DNA of 38,420 nt from assembly GCA_002254365.1 (NCBI GenBank), contig NIUT01000003.1, forward strand, positions 1 through 38,420, in the 5' to 3' direction. A model generated the notes under the pieces. It saw only the letters and a list, made by a program, of their open reading frames with translations, had not been told where the DNA came from and did not search any database. A program made the position numbers and the translations under genes. This document shows positions 8,212 through 16,808 of this stretch, in pieces. The DNA is from Nitrospira sp. UW-LDO-01 (GTDB lineage: Bacteria > Nitrospirota > Nitrospiria > Nitrospirales > Nitrospiraceae). Within the stretch, counting starts at the first letter, position 1; the number at the start of each line of letters is the position of its first letter.

Positions 8212-10392
8212 ATGAGTCGTCAAGAGGGCAGGCGTGAGCGTGATATGTCAGGGGTAGATGAGACAAGGGCAGCCGTCGTCCTTGTGGTCGATGATGAGGA
8301 GATGGTCAGATTATTTGTGCGCGAGGCCTTGAAACAGGCTGGGTTCGAGGTGTGCGAAGCATCAAATGGAGTGCAGGCCTTAGAGCAGTTTGCCGTGCGG
8401 CGTCCCGATCTGATTATCATGGACGTGGTCATGCCTGTCATGGATGGATTTGCCGCTTGTATGAAGCTGCGTGAGTCGGTGGAAGGGAAGCGTGTGCCGA
8501 TCCTGGTGATGACGGCGCTGGATGATGAGGACTCGATTGGTCGTGCCTATGCGTACGGCGCCACGGATTTCATCGCCAAACCAACGAATGCGACGATCTT
8601 GGGGCATCGAGTTCGGTATATGCTGCGCGGAAGTCTCACGCTCAACGCACTTCTCCGGAGCGAGGCGCGGCTGGGTTTGGCGCAGCGGATTGCCAAGATC
8701 GGCAATTGGGAATGGCATCCCTCCACGGGCCGGTTTTTGGCGTCTCCGGAACTCTGTCGGTTGATGGGCATTCGATCACAGGATTTTCGAGAAACGAAAG
8801 ACGCATTTCTCGATATGGTGCATGTAGATGATCGCGATCTCGTCGACCGAGCGCTGCAATCGATTCTTGCCGAACGGAAGCCTTGTGATATTGATCACCG
8901 GATCGTCTTTCAACACGGGGGTGAGTTCACGGTGAATCTACAGGCTGAGGCGGTCTTCGACGATCAGCTCAAAGTAATGACGATTGTGGGGACGGCCAAG
9001 GATATCAGTGAACGAAAGCGCTCCGAGCGAGAAATCCACCGGCTGGCCTATTACGACAGTCTCACTGGATTGCCGAATCGTGTCCTATTTAAAGATCGCG
9101 TCACACAAGCGCTTGCTCATGCACGCCGCTATCACTCAACGCTCGCAGTCTTGTTTCTTGATCTGGACCGGTTCAAGGTCATTAACGATACGCTCGGTCA
9201 TAACATTGGTGATCTGTTGTTGAAGCAGGTTGCGGATCGCTTGGCAGAGTCTGTCAGGCACAGCGATTCCATCGGCCGGTCCATCGAGAAGGGCGAGGCC
9301 CATGAATTAGCTCGCTTGGGAGGGGACGAGTTTACGGTCTTGTTGACGAACATCCGACAGGTTCAGGATGCCGGGGTGGTTGCCCGGCGTATCCTAGAAT
9401 CGCTGTCGCAATCGTTCGTGATCGATGGCCATGAGATTTCGGTCACCACCAGTGTGGGGATTGCGATCTTTCCGACCGATGGAGACACCGTGGATCAACT
9501 TCTGAAGAGTTCTGATGTCGCCATGTACCAGGCGAAGGAACGAGGTCGGAACAATGCACAATTTTACTCGGCGACCATGAACTCCATGGCTGCGGAGCGG
9601 CTTGAGATGGAAAATGACTTGCGGAAAGCGTTGGACCATCATGAACTGACCGTGTATTACCAGCCGCAAATAGATATCCGAAGCAACAGAATCGTGGGTG
9701 CCGAAGCATTAGTGCGGTGGCATCATCCTCTGCGTGGCTTGCTGATGCCTGCCGTGTTTCTTCCTGTCGCCAATGAGACGGGCATGATCCGAAAGCTGGA
9801 CGAAGCCGTATTAGGTATGGCCTGCCGGCAGGGAAAGGCCTGGCAAGATGCTGGGTATCTCCCTATTCGAATGTCGGTCAACGTCTCCAATTCTTTCTTT
9901 CATGGGGCCTCGTTGGTGAACGCTGTGTCCCGAGCCTTGGAAGAGACTCGGCTTGGCGCTGAATTTCTTGAGTTGGAGTTGACCGAGTCAATCGCCATGC
10001 GACATGTCGAAACATCCATTGAGATGCTGCAGGAACTGAGGGCGATGGGTATTCGACTGTCGATCGATGATTTTGGAACCGGTTATTCTTCCTTGAGTCA
10101 CTTACAACGGTTTCCCTTGAATATGCTCAAAATCGATCAATCATTCGCGTACGATGTGCCGCACAATGTCGCCAATGTCTCAATCTCCCGCGCGATTATC
10201 TCTCTTGCGCATAGTATGAACCTCACGGTGTTGGTCGAGGGGGTCGAAAACGAAGAGCAGTTGAAGATGTTTCGTGATCAGGGGTGTGATCAAGCGCAAG
10301 GACATTACTTCGGGCGTCCAATGCCGGCAGAAGAATTTGTGCAACGGCTCACTCGGGTTGATACCCGCTCGTCCGGAAGACAGGCTGCATAG
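8212..10392 (+). CDS. Response regulator with REC-PAS-GGDEF-EAL domains (c-di-GMP turnover)
   Basis: 726-residue cytoplasmic protein. Domains in order: receiver (~22-140; VVDDEE, phosphoacceptor D71 in IIMDVVMP, K123 in IAKP), PAS/PAC (~155-272, ending TAKDISERKRSE), GGDEF (~278-455, intact GGDEF at 370-374) and EAL (~465-715, EALVRW at 498-503, ELTES, DDFGTGYSS, KIDQSF, VEGVEN). Both catalytic domains keep their signature residues, so it could make and degrade c-di-GMP. An RHSD sequence (349-352) resembles the product-inhibition I-site, but ~14 extra residues separate it from the ARLGGDEF strand. Start is uncertain: ATG at 8212 or at 8245 (in frame, 11 residues shorter); neither has a strong ribosome site. 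A PilZ gene follows 63 nt downstream. The cognate kinase is unknown; the hybrid kinase at 10826-13636 is a nearby candidate. Confidence 0.93.
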   Translation: MSRQEGRRERDMSGVDETRAAVVLVVDDEEMVRLFVREALKQAGFEVCEASNGVQALEQFAVRRPDLIIMDVVMPVMDGFAACMKLRESVEGKRVPILVMTALDDEDSIGRAYAYGATDFIAKPTNATILGHRVRYMLRGSLTLNALLRSEARLGLAQRIAKIGNWEWHPSTGRFLASPELCRLMGIRSQDFRETKDAFLDMVHVDDRDLVDRALQSILAERKPCDIDHRIVFQHGGEFTVNLQAEAVFDDQLKVMTIVGTAKDISERKRSEREIHRLAYYDSLTGLPNRVLFKDRVTQALAHARRYHSTLAVLFLDLDRFKVINDTLGHNIGDLLLKQVADRLAESVRHSDSIGRSIEKGEAHELARLGGDEFTVLLTNIRQVQDAGVVARRILESLSQSFVIDGHEISVTTSVGIAIFPTDGDTVDQLLKSSDVAMYQAKERGRNNAQFYSATMNSMAAERLEMENDLRKALDHHELTVYYQPQIDIRSNRIVGAEALVRWHHPLRGLLMPAVFLPVANETGMIRKLDEAVLGMACRQGKAWQDAGYLPIRMSVNVSNSFFHGASLVNAVSRALEETRLGAEFLELELTESIAMRHVETSIEMLQELRAMGIRLSIDDFGTGYSSLSHLQRFPLNMLKIDQSFAYDVPHNVANVSISRAIISLAHSMNLTVLVEGVENEEQLKMFRDQGCDQAQGHYFGRPMPAEEFVQRLTRVDTRSSGRQAA

Positions 10393-10455
10393 ATGTCTGT
10401 CACTTCAGGGGGGGATTGACCATGAGGGTTTATGTCTTCGAAGAGAGGGATGCAC

Positions 10456-10806
10456 ATGGAACAACGAAAAGATAACCGATTCCCTGTTGGATTTCGGAGC
10501 TCATTCAGCTCGGCAAACAGTATTTCCGGTGATGGAACATTGAGGGAACTGTCGCTTCGAGGGTGTCGTGTCCAAAGCTTGATTGAGGTGAATCCTGGGA
10601 CGGTGCTTCAGATTCGGGTTCACGTTTCAGATCGTGAATCCCCCATCGTGATCTCTCACGCGATCGTTCGATGGTATCGAGATGGTAGCTTTGGATGCGA
10701 GTTTGTGAATCTCGGGGCGGAGGAATGGGCCCGGCTTCGTGCGGTGACGACGGAGTTGGAGAAAGAACCCTACCAGAAGATGCAAGACGACAACGAGGCT
10801 GCATAA
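10456..10806 (+). CDS. PilZ-domain protein
   Basis: 116-residue single-domain protein. It opens with MEQRKDNRFPV, containing the RxxxR half of the PilZ c-di-GMP site, and the second half appears as LRELSLRGCRV, a variant of the (D/N)xSxxG motif with Glu in first position. The rest is the short beta-barrel (ISHAIVRWYRDGSFGCEFVNL). Single-domain PilZ proteins are c-di-GMP effectors. Start: ATG at 10456 has GAGAGGG 6 nt upstream; in-frame ATGs at 10432 and 10450 are less well placed. It lies just downstream of the GGDEF-EAL gene on the same strand, a plausible enzyme-effector pair, and converges on the hybrid kinase gene with only 19 nt between stops. Confidence 0.85.
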   Translation: MEQRKDNRFPVGFRSSFSSANSISGDGTLRELSLRGCRVQSLIEVNPGTVLQIRVHVSDRESPIVISHAIVRWYRDGSFGCEFVNLGAEEWARLRAVTTELEKEPYQKMQDDNEAA

Positions 10807-10825
10807 TTCCACGAGCACAAAGAAG

Positions 10826-13636
10826 TTATGCCGCTCGCGCCTGGATCTTAGTCCTGAAAATCTTGCAGGCCAGCTCCACGCTTTCATCGAGCGGACCAAG
10901 CAGATCAGCAGCGGCACCCAATTGCCGTTGTCGCGCGAGGCGCTCGATCTCTCCGGCCTGAAAGCTGGCGGCTTGAGCCCCAACTTGTGCACTCGTGGAT
11001 TTCAATTGGTGTGCTCCATCTGTGAGCATAGCGCCATTTCCTTTCTGGATGGCATCACGAATCACTCCAACGAGTCGGCTGGAATCTGAGAGGTAGAGTG
11101 AGAGAATCTTGTGCAGGGAATCCGAACGGCCTGCTCGTTCCATGGCCAGCAGATTCTTCCAGACAGCTTCATCGATCACGGGAATTCCCAATGGTGTCGT
11201 CGAGCCGACCTGTTCATCGAGCGTCAGAGGACTGCGTAGCGAGTCTGTTGGTTTCGGGTCCATCCATCGCCGGATGATGGCTTGCAAACCGTCCTGCGAA
11301 AATGGTTTGGAAAGGTAGTCGTCCATCCCAGCCGCCAAGCACTTCTCCCGGTCACCAGCCATGGCATGTGCGGTGAGAGCGATGATGGGAACACGCCGGT
11401 CAGCCCCGAGTGATCGTTCAGAGTGTCGAATCTGGGCGGTTGCGGCAAACCCATCCAAGACCGGCATCTGACAATCCATCAACACGAGATCGTAGTGGTC
11501 CTTTGAGACAGCCTCCACAGCTTGCCAGCCATTCTCGACCATGTCGACCCGACAGCCCAAGATCTCCAACATTTCCAGTGCGACTTCACGATTGACCGGA
11601 TTGTCCTCAGCGAGCAGGATTCGGCCATGCAATGTGGTGGGTTTGGGCTCCGGACAGCTTCCTAAGGGAGTGGTCTCAGGTGCGCCAAATCGTTGGCGCC
11701 ATAAACATCCTCGCAAGAGGGATTGCCGGGCCGGTTTCCGGAGCCATGCGAAAAAGTGTGATGGTTCCGACTCATCTCCCGATGGCGGTTGGTTGATCGA
11801 GCTGAGAGCAAGCAGCGCAATGTTGCGAAGCGTGGGGTCGGCCTTGATCATTCGCGCCAGCATGATGCCGTCGATGTCAGGCATGTGAATGTCGAGGATT
11901 GCCATATCTACGGGAGTCCCTCCGGTCACGGCCTGTCGCAGTTGCTCCAAGGCATCTATTGCACTGACGGCGCTCATGGTCTTGGCGTCCCAGGCCTTCA
12001 GCTGAGATTCCAGAATAAACCGGTTGGTAGCGTTGTCATCGACGATCAGGACCCTGATGTCGGCAAGGGATTGAGTCGATGTCGTTTCTGAGAACTGGGA
12101 TCGTGGATCGTATCCTAGTTCCATTGCGAACCAGAAGGTGGAGCCTTGGCCGGGCATGCTCTCCACCTCGACCTCACCGCCCATTAACCGCACCAGTTGC
12201 CGGACGATGGCCAAGCCGAGCCCTGTGCCGCCAAACCGTCGAGTCGTCGAGCCGTCTGCCTGGGAAAACGAGGCAAAGAGCCGCTTCTGGGCTTCTTCAG
12301 AAATTCCGACTCCGGTGTCGTGCACCTCGCATTTCAACGTCACCTGTTCGGCTTCCGTGGACAGACAGTGAATCCGCAGCGAGACTTCCCCTCGTTCTGT
12401 AAATTTCACGGCATTGCTCAAGAGGTTCAACAGCACTTGTCTGAGACGCACCGGATCGCCGATCACGGAATCGGGGACCTCCTCCGGAACGAAATAGGTC
12501 AACTCCAATCCCTTTTTACCAGCCGGTTCGGAAAAGAGCTCCACGGCTTCCTCGATCGTTTGGCGGAGGCTAAACATGATCCGTTCGAGCTCCAGCTTGC
12601 CCGCTTCGATTTTTGAAAAATCCAAGATGTCATTGATAATTCCCAGCAGAGCGGTTCCGGATTGGTGAACCGTGTCGACCATGTGCCGCTGGCGTTCAGT
12701 GAGCTGAGTGGTCACTAAAAGTTCAGTCATCCCAAGCACCCCGTTCATCGGGGTGCGAATCTCGTGGCTCATGTTGGCGAGAAACTGCGACTTGGCCACG
12801 CTCGCTGCTTCGGCCGCCTCTTTGGCTGCGACAAGTTCCGCAGTGCGCGCCGACACTTCGAGTTCAAGGTTCTCTCGGTGCTGTTGTAGCTGGACATGTT
12901 GAGACTGGATTTCCACCAACATGGCATTGAGTCCTCCAACCAGCACCCCGACCTCATCCTGGGAGGAAACCGGAATCGCGCGGAGCGAGTAATCTTTGGT
13001 GTCCGATACGGTGCGCATTGTGGAGACCAGACTGAGTAACGGATCGGTAATGGTGCGCTGGAGTCTGCGCGAGACGATGAGGGCTGCCAGTGCAGAGACC
13101 AGGAAGATGGTGAATCCAATCACCACCGACCGTTTTAGCCGCTGGTCCATTTCGATGAGGTCTGCTCGAAGGAGAATCCATCCGATGATCTGTCCATCCA
13201 TGCGGATTGGCGAGGCCAGCTCAAGATACTCCCTTGTCGTGTAGGTTGTTCTCGTGGTGGTCAATTCCACCGAGGGCGTGACGGTAAGGGATTCCGAGCC
13301 GAGCCGAGGCTGATCGGATCGCACATATTTGGCAAATGTCGTTCTGTCCGCGGCAAGTGTCTCTGCATAGAGAACGTGAGGCTCCAGACTCAGCGCGGTC
13401 AACGTGTCGGTGGCGGCCTTTGGATCTCGGAATGTCAGGGCGGCGGTGCTGTTGTTCCCAAGGACATCGACCAATGCCGCCATTCGCGACTCAATGGTGT
13501 CGCGGAACGATAGGATGTCATTGGTGATAAGCGCCACGAGCACCATGGTCAACGCAAGTCCGGTTGAAAACAGGGCCATCCCCGTCAGCTTGTATTGAAT
13601 CGACCAGTGTCGGAAAGGAGTCGTCCGCAACGACAT
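10826..13636 (-). CDS. CHASE8-type sensor hybrid histidine kinase (HAMP-HisKA-HATPase-REC-REC-HPt)
   Basis: About 936 residues, inner membrane. A first membrane helix (~13-40), a periplasmic segment of ~125 residues resembling CHASE8 ([25 protein letters not shown]), a second helix (~171-190) and HAMP. Then HisKA (H291 in [12 protein letters not shown]), HATPase ([25 protein letters not shown]), receiver 1 (D582 in AILDIHMPD), receiver 2 (D721 in VLMDCQMPV) and a C-terminal HPt (H876 in [14 protein letters not shown]). All phosphorelay residues are present, as in BarA-type kinases. The CHASE8 sensor is the type found in YfiN, whose inhibitor is YfiR, and a YfiR-like gene lies immediately upstream. 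Start: ATG at 13636 has AAAAGGA 9 nt upstream and sits 1 nt after the YfiR stop; the in-frame ATG at 13645 directly abuts that ribosome site. Its output regulator is not identifiable here. Confidence 0.92.
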   Translation of the reverse strand: MSLRTTPFRHWSIQYKLTGMALFSTGLALTMVLVALITNDILSFRDTIESRMAALVDVLGNNSTAALTFRDPKAATDTLTALSLEPHVLYAETLAADRTTFAKYVRSDQPRLGSESLTVTPSVELTTTRTTYTTREYLELASPIRMDGQIIGWILLRADLIEMDQRLKRSVVIGFTIFLVSALAALIVSRRLQRTITDPLLSLVSTMRTVSDTKDYSLRAIPVSSQDEVGVLVGGLNAMLVEIQSQHVQLQQHRENLELEVSARTAELVAAKEAAEAASVAKSQFLANMSHEIRTPMNGVLGMTELLVTTQLTERQRHMVDTVHQSGTALLGIINDILDFSKIEAGKLELERIMFSLRQTIEEAVELFSEPAGKKGLELTYFVPEEVPDSVIGDPVRLRQVLLNLLSNAVKFTERGEVSLRIHCLSTEAEQVTLKCEVHDTGVGISEEAQKRLFASFSQADGSTTRRFGGTGLGLAIVRQLVRLMGGEVEVESMPGQGSTFWFAMELGYDPRSQFSETTSTQSLADIRVLIVDDNATNRFILESQLKAWDAKTMSAVSAIDALEQLRQAVTGGTPVDMAILDIHMPDIDGIMLARMIKADPTLRNIALLALSSINQPPSGDESEPSHFFAWLRKPARQSLLRGCLWRQRFGAPETTPLGSCPEPKPTTLHGRILLAEDNPVNREVALEMLEILGCRVDMVENGWQAVEAVSKDHYDLVLMDCQMPVLDGFAATAQIRHSERSLGADRRVPIIALTAHAMAGDREKCLAAGMDDYLSKPFSQDGLQAIIRRWMDPKPTDSLRSPLTLDEQVGSTTPLGIPVIDEAVWKNLLAMERAGRSDSLHKILSLYLSDSSRLVGVIRDAIQKGNGAMLTDGAHQLKSTSAQVGAQAASFQAGEIERLARQRQLGAAADLLGPLDESVELACKIFRTKIQARAA

Positions 13637-13637
13637 C

Positions 13638-14270
13638 TTATTCATTCCTTTTCACAATACGTGTCAGCTTGATCAATTGGGAGCTCACTTTCAGCGGTGT
13701 ATGCTGAACCGCATCAAGATTCATATCCAGTAGGACCCGGTTCTCGACCATCCGCATGTTGAGCATGACGCCCTCTTCTGCGCAGGCTTCGACATCGCAC
13801 ACGGTCAAGACAGGGGATTGCTGGAGGGCGCGAAGAATCTCCGCCGTTTGCGTAAGCTGGTTCCGACTCACATAGAGCATCTGGCAATCTTTCACCTCAT
13901 CAATGGAGCGAAGTCGTTTGATCGCCAAGGCCCGGCCTTTGATAGTCTTTTCAGCGATGGCATCCAGGCTCGATCTAAATGGATCGCTCCCCAGTATGCA
14001 GATCATCAGTGGGGTAGCGCCGGTAGCGAAGACGCTGTCCGGCCATTCGACAAATTTTGCAAAGTTGAAGAGGAATGCAGCTTTGAGCAGATATTCCCCG
14101 CTGGGGTCCTGAGCGTGCGCGCGTGCGGCCGTGCTTGAGATCAGCAGCAGGATGATGACCAGCGTAATCAGGGCGGCGCGGGCGTGGCAAGCCCAGGACG
14201 AGCGTCGCCGGGCTTGCGGAGAGGCGCAAGCGGTTTCAGGCGCGAGCCGCTGATTGCTCAGAAGCGCCAC
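13638..14270 (-). CDS. YfiR-like periplasmic protein (DUF4154)
   Basis: 210 residues with a late hydrophobic signal segment (~32-50, then ARAHAQD) and a YfiR/DUF4154 domain opening with the family pattern [18 protein letters not shown]. Exactly four cysteines occur in the mature part (C91, C129, C158, C163); their spacing resembles the two disulfides of Pseudomonas YfiR, a redox-sensitive periplasmic inhibitor of the diguanylate cyclase YfiN. Here the gene overlaps the end of the TonB-dependent receptor gene by 13 nt and ends 1 nt before the kinase start, so all three should be co-translated. Inference: it binds and restrains the kinase's CHASE8 domain. The long charged N-terminus before the hydrophobic segment is unusual; a later start cannot be excluded. 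Confidence 0.85.
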   Translation of the reverse strand: MALLSNQRLAPETACASPQARRRSSWACHARAALITLVIILLLISSTAARAHAQDPSGEYLLKAAFLFNFAKFVEWPDSVFATGATPLMICILGSDPFRSSLDAIAEKTIKGRALAIKRLRSIDEVKDCQMLYVSRNQLTQTAEILRALQQSPVLTVCDVEACAEEGVMLNMRMVENRVLLDMNLDAVQHTPLKVSSQLIKLTRIVKRNE

Positions 14271-16321
14271 GTGGCCTTTCCATATACGCCGCGTTGAATT
14301 TCCGTCGGCGCGGTGTTCACAATTTGCTCTCGAAATTCAAGCCGATGCTGATCCAATAGATTTTGTCCGACCAGCGACAGCTCCAACTGCGGCAAGGGCT
14401 TCCAGCCGATGCGGGCGTCCAGTGTGACGTAAGACGGAATGTGTATTGCGGACAACTGATGCATGTAGCGGCCCCATAGATCGAGTTCGAGGTGGTGGGG
14501 TAAGGTCATTTGAGAGCGGATCGACACCTGATGCGACGGACTTTCGCCTTGGGCGTTAGCGGCGTTTGGATCAGTGGTACGGTCCGTAAACAGATGCATA
14601 TGGAGATAGGTATAGGACGGTTGCACTCGCCACCATTCTACCGGACGCCATTCCACGACGGCCTCGACTCCGATCGTTTCAGCGCGCAGGCGATTCCCGA
14701 AATCAAGCGGGATCAAAAGATGCGTCGGTGCGGGCACTGGTTCCACAACGGGCGTCGCGGAATCAAACGTTCGAAGGTCTTTATAGTTGTTGTAGAACGC
14801 CGTGAGATCAATCGACAGCCGAGTGGTGATCTGGTTGCGATACCCCAATTCGTAGGCCAAGAGTTTCTCATTTCCATAGCCACGATTTCCGATGGCTGCT
14901 ACTTCGACGGGCAGTCCTCCTGAGAATGGAGTCGGGGCCATCGTGGAAAGGTTGATGCGGGCATCGTCTTCTCCCTGGGCGGGGGTACGAACGGCACGAG
15001 ACACCGAGGCCCAGACGGTTTGCCGGGGCGTGGGCATCCAGAGAAGTCGGGCATTGGGCTGGACTACCATTCCGGTCAGGTCATTATGTTCAACTTTTGT
15101 TCCGAGCGTAAGGATTACCGTCTCAGGGATGAGGGTGATGTTGTCTTGGAGGAAGCCGCTCCAGATATTGAGCTTACGATAGGCCGGATTGAACTGGATT
15201 ATTTGGCTGTTTACTAATTGGCCGTCCGTAAACCGATACCCTACGCCCCAGATGAGATTATGGGTGGAGCCCCAGGCGAAATGATGTTGGAGGTCAAGGT
15301 CAACGATATTGCGTTCCCCTCCGGTAGAATTGGTTCGTTCCGTGCGATCGTAATAGGCCTGCAGGGTCAAGCCGGAGGTGCTGGATGTGGCGTGGGTCCA
15401 TCGCCCCAACACATTCCAGCCCGAGACGGATGTCTTCTGGTCCGTCGTTTGCGCAAAGGGGGCCGTTAAAATCGGCGACGTCAGTCGGTCTCGGGATTGC
15501 CCTGCATAGTAGTCGCCTTGGAGAGTCAGGAAATCTCCATTGCCGGCTGTGTGGTCCAGGCGCAGACCGCCTTGGGATTGGTGCCAGCGGTCATTCGCGG
15601 GATCGCCAGTCGCGGTCGCCTGGTTGTCGCGTGCAAAGAATTTACCGTACGTCCTGATATGCGTGTTCTCCGCCAGGGCGATCCCATACCGTATGCCGGT
15701 GAATCCCCGTTCCTCAGTGCCTGTACCTGCGACGGCCAGTCCGCCCTGCGTGTCTTTAGCTTTTTTCGTGATGATATTGATGACGCCGTTGACGGCATTG
15801 GCTCCCCAGAGTGTGGCCCCCGGTCCTCGAATGACTTCGATACGCTCGATATCTTCCATTAAGGTGTCTTGCACGTCCCAATGCACGCCTGAAAACAACG
15901 GAGTGTAGACGGTGCGGCCGTCGATCAAGACGAGGAGTTTATTGGCGAAGCGACTGTTAAATCCTCGCGAGGAAATCGCCCACTTGTTCGAATCCAGGCG
16001 GGCAACCTGAAGTCCAGGGACCATCCGCAGGGCTTCTGGAATGCTGGTGGCGCCGGACCGACGAATATCTTCCTGGGACACGACGAAGACGGCTGCTGCC
16101 GCTTGTGAGAGCGGTTGAGCGTTTTTGGAAACAGACGTGACTTCGACGTTCAGTAACTGCTCAAGCGTGAGTTCGGTCAACTCAGCTGTCTCCGAGGATG
16201 GGAGTGGCTGGTTGGCTGCGAGTGTAACGGCAGGAAAGGCAAGCCCCAATAGGAGGAGTGGGATACTCCTACGCTGAAAAAATCGTTTTAGAAGGATGCG
16301 AGCCAATACGAGTTTCACCAT
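14258..16321 (-). CDS. TonB-dependent outer-membrane receptor
   Basis: 687 residues. N-terminal signal (basic start, then RSIPLLLLGLAFPAVTLA), a plug domain (~45-170; VFVVSQEDIRRSGATSIPEAL, VLIDGRTVY, IERIEVIRGPGATLWG, NAVNGVINIITK) and a ~510-residue beta-barrel ending in the aromatic WRF typical of outer-membrane insertion. Start ATG at 16321 has an AAGGA ribosome site 4 nt upstream. The plug resembles receptors of the vitamin B12/colicin I/siderophore kind, but substrate cannot be read from sequence. It leads the operon with the YfiR-like gene and the hybrid kinase, so it may supply or sense the signal, in the outer-membrane position that YfiB occupies in the yfiBNR system. It is also possible that it only transports a nutrient whose uptake the kinase monitors. 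Confidence 0.93.
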   Translation of the reverse strand: MVKLVLARILLKRFFQRRSIPLLLLGLAFPAVTLAANQPLPSSETAELTELTLEQLLNVEVTSVSKNAQPLSQAAAAVFVVSQEDIRRSGATSIPEALRMVPGLQVARLDSNKWAISSRGFNSRFANKLLVLIDGRTVYTPLFSGVHWDVQDTLMEDIERIEVIRGPGATLWGANAVNGVINIITKKAKDTQGGLAVAGTGTEERGFTGIRYGIALAENTHIRTYGKFFARDNQATATGDPANDRWHQSQGGLRLDHTAGNGDFLTLQGDYYAGQSRDRLTSPILTAPFAQTTDQKTSVSGWNVLGRWTHATSSTSGLTLQAYYDRTERTNSTGGERNIVDLDLQHHFAWGSTHNLIWGVGYRFTDGQLVNSQIIQFNPAYRKLNIWSGFLQDNITLIPETVILTLGTKVEHNDLTGMVVQPNARLLWMPTPRQTVWASVSRAVRTPAQGEDDARINLSTMAPTPFSGGLPVEVAAIGNRGYGNEKLLAYELGYRNQITTRLSIDLTAFYNNYKDLRTFDSATPVVEPVPAPTHLLIPLDFGNRLRAETIGVEAVVEWRPVEWWRVQPSYTYLHMHLFTDRTTDPNAANAQGESPSHQVSIRSQMTLPHHLELDLWGRYMHQLSAIHIPSYVTLDARIGWKPLPQLELSLVGQNLLDQHRLEFREQIVNTAPTEIQRGVYGKATWRF

Positions 16322-16808
16322 GACTTCCTTATGACCTGAGACAATTTGGCGAGAGATCGCTATCCCTGAACAGATGTACGCATATGGACTATTGTGGGCT
16401 CAGAAACCGACACTCCAGTATCGGAGGAGGTGTGAGATTGCTTAAATGTGTATGGGTGGGGAGCTATAGAACACGTTCAACTTCTAATCCAGGTAGGGGA
16501 TAGCTGGCTTTTCACCGGCTCTCTAGTTTGAGTTCCGAAGGGGCAGGAACAGTTTCTGGTCGGCCGGTCGGTGAACCACAATTGGAAGTGGGTGAGACGA
16601 TGTGGTAGCTGCGGAAAGGACCTACGGGCGATTGGCAAGTTGCGGTCTTGAACTTGAATATTCCCCGTAGCTTGCTACGGGGTTCAGCTCTGTTTCCGAG
16701 AAGTCTTCGAAACTATGTTCTGTGATACCCCGCAGCTTGCTGCGGGGAGCATCATTTGATCGCCGCAGATTGAGTAGGTGTGGCTGAGTTTTGGCGAGGG
16801 GGTGGCGA
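16322..16808. other. 487-bp intergenic region upstream of the TonB-dependent receptor
   Basis: Separates the receptor operon from sthA; both read leftwards, so it contains the receptor's promoter and leader and the 3' flank of sthA. It carries the two palindromes described separately at 16663-16747. A small CTCC-AGTATC-GGAG hairpin near 16412-16425 lies ~95 nt upstream of the receptor start. No gene is seen; an open frame at 16622-17014 is the shadow of the palindromes and of sthA. Confidence 0.5.
16663..16747. repeat. Pair of near-identical 20-bp palindromes (REP/REPIN-like)
   Basis: CCCCGTAGCTTGCTACGGGG at 16663-16682 and CCCCGCAGCTTGCTGCGGGG at 16728-16747: the same hairpin twice, 45 nt apart, with compensating changes that keep the stem paired (T-A in one, C-G in the other). 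Palindromes with this core are known as dispersed repeats in several phyla, in some cases linked to REP-associated tyrosine transposases (RAYT). No such transposase gene is in the window. They may also act as a transcription terminator or mRNA stabiliser after sthA, although no U-tract follows. Confidence 0.75.

Noticed and set aside
8028-8237. 69-codon ORF upstream of the GGDEF-EAL gene
   Set aside because: Composition is noise-like, no ribosome site, and it overlaps the following gene.
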